19,493 nt of DNA from an uncultured Bacteroidales bacterium (GTDB lineage: Bacteria; Bacteroidota; Bacteroidia; Bacteroidales; UBA932), in the NCBI GenBank assembly GCA_946405485.1, contig CAMJHJ010000017.1, forward strand, positions 1 through 19,493, given 5' to 3'. The notes under the pieces are model-generated. The model had not been told where the DNA came from. It made no database searches and saw nothing but the letters and a program-made list of their open reading frames with translations. The stretch's first letter is position 1; each line of letters starts with the position of its first letter. The translations under genes and the position numbers were made by a program. Shown here piece by piece: positions 17,701 to 19,493 of this stretch.

Positions 17701-17924
17701 GAGAAAACGATGACGGCGCCTTTCGGGACGGTGATGCTGTACCGGCCGTTCTCATCGGTAACGGTGCCGTTGGACAGGCGCCCGTCCTCATAGACGGTGA
17801 TGGCCTGCAAGGCCTCCCCTTCCGCGTCGGTCACCCGGCCCCGGACGGTCAGGCGGCCGCTCTGCGCCCACGCCGGCAGCAAGAGCAGCAGCGTCAGGAG
17901 GACCGTTATGGCTTTACGAAACAT
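14757..17924 (-). CDS. susC: SusC/RagA family TonB-dependent outer-membrane transporter
   Basis: A 1055-residue TonB-dependent receptor of the SusC type, importing oligosaccharides together with SusD. The order is a signal peptide (1-20, cleavage after AWA), a carboxypeptidase-regulatory-like beta-sandwich (about 25-97: VRGRVTDAEGEALQA, ENGRYSITVPKG, VIVFSSLGY), a TonB box near EVVSVGYG (107-114), a plug domain (about 115-235) with PLYVIDGFPSE and ILKDASATAIYGARGANG, then the beta-barrel ending in TAGINLKF. The terminal Phe is typical of outer-membrane barrels. No N-terminal anti-sigma-interacting (STN) domain is present, consistent with control by the adjacent AraC-type hybrid regulator rather than a sigma/anti-sigma pair. 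It is the first gene of the operon, with a short AT-rich leader behind a promoter at about 17947-17977. Confidence 0.98.
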   Translation of the reverse strand: MFRKAITVLLTLLLLLPAWAQSGRLTVRGRVTDAEGEALQAITVYEDGRLSNGTVTDENGRYSITVPKGAVIVFSSLGYLDARKKVTSESTVDITMQEDREALEAAEVVSVGYGTLSKRDLTGSVAKVDMDEIMKAPVTSFDNAISGRVAGVVVSSSDGEVGSTATITIRGNNSITQSNEPLYVIDGFPSETSNATTINPADIESIDILKDASATAIYGARGANGVIVITTKSGSEGVPVVNLTASLTAGKVTNTMELMGAYEFVRLQDEIYKVRGTTHMYTYAYGPDGIPKPDIYTVEDYRDAPSIDWQDLVYRTALTQNYNVSVSGGSRKTGTRYNVNLSTLDQQGIIKNSDFQRYQGKVSLIQEVGKRGQLDLRVNYARSVKNGLSPTNGSSYFFYSVWGYRPTKPLLYGRDVDEIIDAMLDIEDGKVLDSRFNPLKSIENEYRKRLESNFSANGAFTFAFTDGLKLRISGGYLEYTMKNEEFNGSATTTGNPYSLTGRGVNGAIYWYERRNWLNENTLTWDKTLADKHRINLLGGITFQGDNYKYNGTVAYQMTNESLGLNGLHTGVYQTVVPWERDWTLMSYLARFNYSYDFRYYLTASFRADGSSKFPVENRWGYFPSASVAWNFNREPWLKNLKWLSNGKIRASWGFTGNNRTNTPYDFYAIMQTSPGSTQTFDYVSGGQIVPGYYQSNMENPKLKWETTEQTDLGLDLAFLDSRIKLTADVYLKYTRDLLLNATLPASSGYTQAMINIGSLRNRGLELTVDLVPFRKRHFEWDLNANVAFNRNTVVALSGSQDVLMSQVSFDGQFSGQYAYVTQIGKPAGMMYGYLYEGTYKPDDFDETGLKRGVAYVETVGKEKTQAGYPKYKDINGDGIIDDSDRTVIGCGQPLATGGFSSVFRIWDFDLNFFFQWSYGNHLLNANRLVFENPRRTNLNQFITVEDRYSATNTTSDIPVAYAEAIDNFSSRVIEDGSYLRLKTCSLGYNVPTKWLSRLRIRDARIYVSGENLWTLTNYSGNDPEVSTRPTVLTPGFDWSPYPRARSFTAGINLKF

Positions 17925-17946
17925 AAGATAATCTGGTTATTGCAAC

Positions 17947-17977
17947 TAAAATTATCCTATGGATATTATACCTGCAA
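17947..17977 (-). promoter_or_regulatory. Putative susC operon promoter
   Basis: Read on the minus strand, TTGC (17977-17974) is followed after 19 bases by TAATTTTA (17954-17947). This approximates the Bacteroidetes vegetative promoter (TTTG near -33, TAnnTTTG near -7). Both elements and the 19-base spacing recur exactly before the regulator gene (19220-19250), within a conserved 19-base block. The predicted leader to the susC ATG at 17924 would be under about 20 bases. The -33 match is imperfect, as expected for an activator-dependent promoter. The start site is not proven. Confidence 0.5.
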
Positions 17978-17992
17978 CAGCGAGTCTTTCAT

Positions 17993-18028
17993 TATTCGTT
18001 TTTGCACATAACGATATTCGTTATTGCA
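17993..18028 (-). promoter_or_regulatory. Tandem AraC-type operator upstream of susC
   Basis: Two direct repeats on the plus strand, TATTCGTTTTTGCA (17993-18006) and TATTCGTTATTGCA (18015-18028), match at 13 of 14 bases and start 22 bp apart, about two helical turns, as for AraC-family activator half-sites. The nearer half-site lies 15 bp upstream of the predicted -33 element. The distal part also reads as an inverted repeat, ATAACGA-TAT-TCGTTAT. The same element, less well conserved in the near half-site, precedes the regulator gene at 19267-19302. The likely ligand is the adjacent regulator; this is inference from position and symmetry. Confidence 0.6.
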
Positions 18029-18043
18029 TAATCTCGGGAAAGG

Positions 18044-19192
18044 TCAGCGTTTGGAATGACGCCAGGAAACGGGAGAACATCCTTTGACTTTCTTGAAGAC
18101 GTGGAATAGGTAATTGATGTCGAAGATTCCAGAGCGGGCGGCACATTCGGTGAGCGACAGGTCCGTGGTCTCAAGCAGAGAGCACAGATGATCTATTCGT
18201 CTATCTATCAAATATTTGTATACCGTTGTACCAGTGGTTTTCTTGAAACGGATTTCCGCTGCACGGCGGCACAGGAATGCCTGCTCGAAAATCTCGGACG
18301 TCGAGATTTCGCGGGTGAAGTTCTGGTCGATGAATTCCAGCATTTTCGCCACCTCCTTGTCCTCCACATTGTGCTGCTGGGTCGATCCTCGCTGGACGAT
18401 CAGACCGGGCTTGATGGAAATGACGAAGATCGGCCGATTCCCTGAGAGTTCCTGCTCCTGCTCGTGCAACATGCGTCCCAGCTCGTAACCACCCTTCTCG
18501 GCATCTTGGACGATGGAGGAGAGAGGCGGGTCGGAGATGTTGCAGAGTAATTCATCATTGTCCACGCCCAGGATGGCGACTTCCTGGGGGACGCGGATTC
18601 GGGCAAGCCGGCAGTATTCGGAGGCCGCGAGGGCATATTCATCGTCGCTACAGAACAGGGCGACAGGCTTAGGCAGGGCGGCAAGCCAACGTATGATTTC
18701 GCTGCTTTCGCTCTCCGGGGCATTTCGAACCGTATATTCCTGATAATGAAAGCCGCTCCGCTTGATGGTATTGCGGAAACCCTGGGCGCGCTCCTCGGAC
18801 CAGATGATGTCTTGGACACCGAAGAAGGCAAAGTTGACAAAACGTCTACGGATGAAGAAATCGGCGGCCAGTTCGCCGGTCTTCACATATTCGCCGGTGA
18901 TGGTGGAAAAACCTGTCTGACGGGAGGTCATGTTCTGGATGACGACCGTGCAGTCCAGGTTTGAAAGGGGAAGAAGGTCGTCATAGGGCCAACGGCCGAT
19001 GATGGCATCCGCTTTCCAGTCCCGGGCCCACTGCGCAATCCGATAGCCCCGTTTCGACTCCACGCTCAGGCTGGAAGGTACGCGGGACAGGAGCAGGCAA
19101 TTGCCATGCTCCTGCGAATACTGAATCAGCCCCCGGACAAGGGATCGGTCATATTCGCTGGAATTGTCTATGCAAAGCAGCGTGCGGACCAT
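18044..19192 (-). CDS. XylR-like hybrid regulator: sugar-binding sensor plus AraC DNA-binding domain
   Basis: A 382-residue cytoplasmic transcription factor with no signal peptide or membrane segment. Residues about 1-265 resemble the LacI/periplasmic-binding-protein type I sensor: LLCIDNSSEYDRSLVRGL at the start, ADAIIGRW, FAFFGVQD, ALFCSDDEYALAASE, and the hallmark VAILGVDNDELLCNISDPPLSSI (205-227). Residues about 278-382 form an AraC-type domain with two helix-turn-helix motifs (about 298-318 and 346-367) and the segment GIFDINYLFHVFKKVKGCSPVSWR. The architecture is that of E. coli XylR and its Bacteroidetes relatives, which bind a sugar and switch on transport and degradation genes. The gene ends 119 bases before susC in the same direction. 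Operator copies before both susC and this gene suggest control of the operon and autoregulation. The inducer is unknown. Confidence 0.95.
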   Translation of the reverse strand: MVRTLLCIDNSSEYDRSLVRGLIQYSQEHGNCLLLSRVPSSLSVESKRGYRIAQWARDWKADAIIGRWPYDDLLPLSNLDCTVVIQNMTSRQTGFSTITGEYVKTGELAADFFIRRRFVNFAFFGVQDIIWSEERAQGFRNTIKRSGFHYQEYTVRNAPESESSEIIRWLAALPKPVALFCSDDEYALAASEYCRLARIRVPQEVAILGVDNDELLCNISDPPLSSIVQDAEKGGYELGRMLHEQEQELSGNRPIFVISIKPGLIVQRGSTQQHNVEDKEVAKMLEFIDQNFTREISTSEIFEQAFLCRRAAEIRFKKTTGTTVYKYLIDRRIDHLCSLLETTDLSLTECAARSGIFDINYLFHVFKKVKGCSPVSWRHSKR

Positions 19193-19219
19193 GAGCGTTA
19201 TTTTCGACCATATTGCAAC

Positions 19220-19250
19220 TAAAATTATCGTCTTCCCGATATTCTTGCAA
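19220..19250 (-). promoter_or_regulatory. Putative regulated promoter of the regulator gene
   Basis: The minus-strand TTGC (19250-19247), 19 bases, then TAATTTTA (19227-19220) repeats the susC promoter arrangement exactly. The -7 element lies in a 19-base block, TATTGCAACTAAAATTATC (plus strand 19211-19229), identical to 17938-17956. About 27 bases separate it from the ATG at 19192. Confidence 0.45.
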
Positions 19251-19266
19251 CAACGGTACGCCCAAT

Positions 19267-19302
19267 TGTTCGCTAACTCACATAACCATATTCGTTATTG
19301 CA
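19267..19302 (-). promoter_or_regulatory. Second AraC-type operator, upstream of the regulator gene
   Basis: The distal half-site TATTCGTTATTGCA (19289-19302) is identical to the distal half-site before susC. The near half-site position (19267-19280, again 22 bp away) matches it at only 9 of 14 bases. The surrounding block 19279-19304 matches 18005-18030 at 25 of 26 positions; the one change breaks the inverted repeat seen before susC. It is placed 16 bp upstream of the promoter-like element at 19220-19250, so autoregulation is likely, perhaps with weaker binding than at susC. Confidence 0.55.
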
Positions 19303-19330
19303 TAGTCCCTGCGAAACTTGCTCACTTTCG

Positions 19331-19362
19331 CAAACTTATGCAATTTTGGAAATAATTACAAA
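19331..19362 (-). promoter_or_regulatory. Consensus Bacteroidetes promoter upstream of the regulator
   Basis: On the minus strand, TTTG (19362-19359) is followed after 20 bases by TAAGTTTG (19338-19331). This is a full match to the Bacteroidetes vegetative sigma consensus TTTG-N19-21-TAnnTTTG. A transcript from here would begin near 19324 and run through the operator copy at 19267-19302 before the regulator's ATG, so binding there could also act as a roadblock. It probably gives basal expression. Confidence 0.55.
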
Positions 19363-19493
19363 TGAGTATTCTCGGATTCTCGCTTTCCTGGTTTCCCAGT
19401 TATTCAAGATGAAAAACTGAAATCGTCTTCCCGGACAAAGACTTTAATCGAAGTCAGTAAACAGCATAAAAGGCCTCCCAGATCCAAAAGTGT
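19363..19493. other. AT-rich intergenic stretch, no gene seen
   Basis: The region from the regulator's ATG (19193) to the right edge carries no convincing coding frame on either strand. Its left part holds the control elements described separately. In 19363-19493 I see nothing definite: a 12-base repeat, ATCGTCTTCCCG at 19422-19433, also present at 19227-19238, and a minus-strand GGGAGGCCTTTT near 19467-19478 that could be one arm of a terminator of a gene beyond the edge, but the matching arm is not in the window. Confidence 0.4.

Noticed and set aside
19227..19433. 12-base direct repeat ATCGTCTTCCCG at 19227-19238 and 19422-19433
   Set aside because: Short, not shared with the susC control region, and not placed near a promoter element; chance is likely.
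19467..19493. Possible terminator (minus strand GGATCTGGGAGGCC followed by TTTT) at the right edge
   Set aside because: Only one arm is inside the window, so no hairpin can be shown.
1..19493. tRNA, rRNA, CRISPR arrays, insertion sequences or phage genes
   Set aside because: No cloverleaf, no regularly spaced repeat array, and no transposase or integrase motif was seen on either strand.

Overview
The window looks like a chromosomal segment from a fairly GC-rich member of the Bacteroidales, probably gut-associated. This rests on a SusC/SusD pair, several lipoproteins with short Bacteroidetes-type signal peptides, fimbrillin-like domains, Bacteroidetes-type promoter elements (TTTG and TAnnTTTG), and mostly absent Shine-Dalgarno sequences. 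The genus cannot be told from the sequence. The layout is that of a polysaccharide utilization locus (PUL). Every supported gene lies on the minus strand, so the locus reads from right to left; the many plus-strand open frames are shadows.

Right end (about 17925-19493): an AT-rich control region, a hybrid regulator (periplasmic-binding-protein-like sensor plus AraC DNA-binding domain, 18044-19192), and a second AT-rich control region before susC. The two control regions are diverged copies of one promoter-operator module of about 93 bp, which points to one regulator acting on both its own gene and the susC operon.

Middle (11956-17924): SusC transporter, SusD lipoprotein and a DUF5017/PKD-like surface lipoprotein, the uptake and glycan-capture part. 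Next come an unlisted 46-residue acidic small protein (11769-11909) and a large fimbrillin/beta-helix lipoprotein (9099-11756).

Left half (1-9095): a beta-lactamase-fold serine hydrolase, a GH109-family NAD-dependent glycosidase, a Tat-exported Gfo/Idh/MocA oxidoreductase, a second large fimbrillin/beta-helix lipoprotein, a second small protein (50 residues, 2308-2460), a third fimbrillin/beta-helix lipoprotein, and the start of a lipoprotein that resembles enolase-superfamily proteins and runs off the left edge. Most junctions in the operon are within about 25 bases or overlap (TGATG, TAATG), so a single long transcript from the susC promoter is likely.

As a working model, the surface lipoproteins capture a glycan, possibly one carrying N-acetylgalactosamine and ester groups. 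SusC/SusD import it, and the exported serine hydrolase, GH109 enzyme and Gfo/Idh oxidoreductase process it in the periplasm. The substrate is inferred only from GH109. The least explained parts are the two paired small proteins, each placed directly before a beta-helix lipoprotein that shares the same C-terminal signature, and the duplicated control module.
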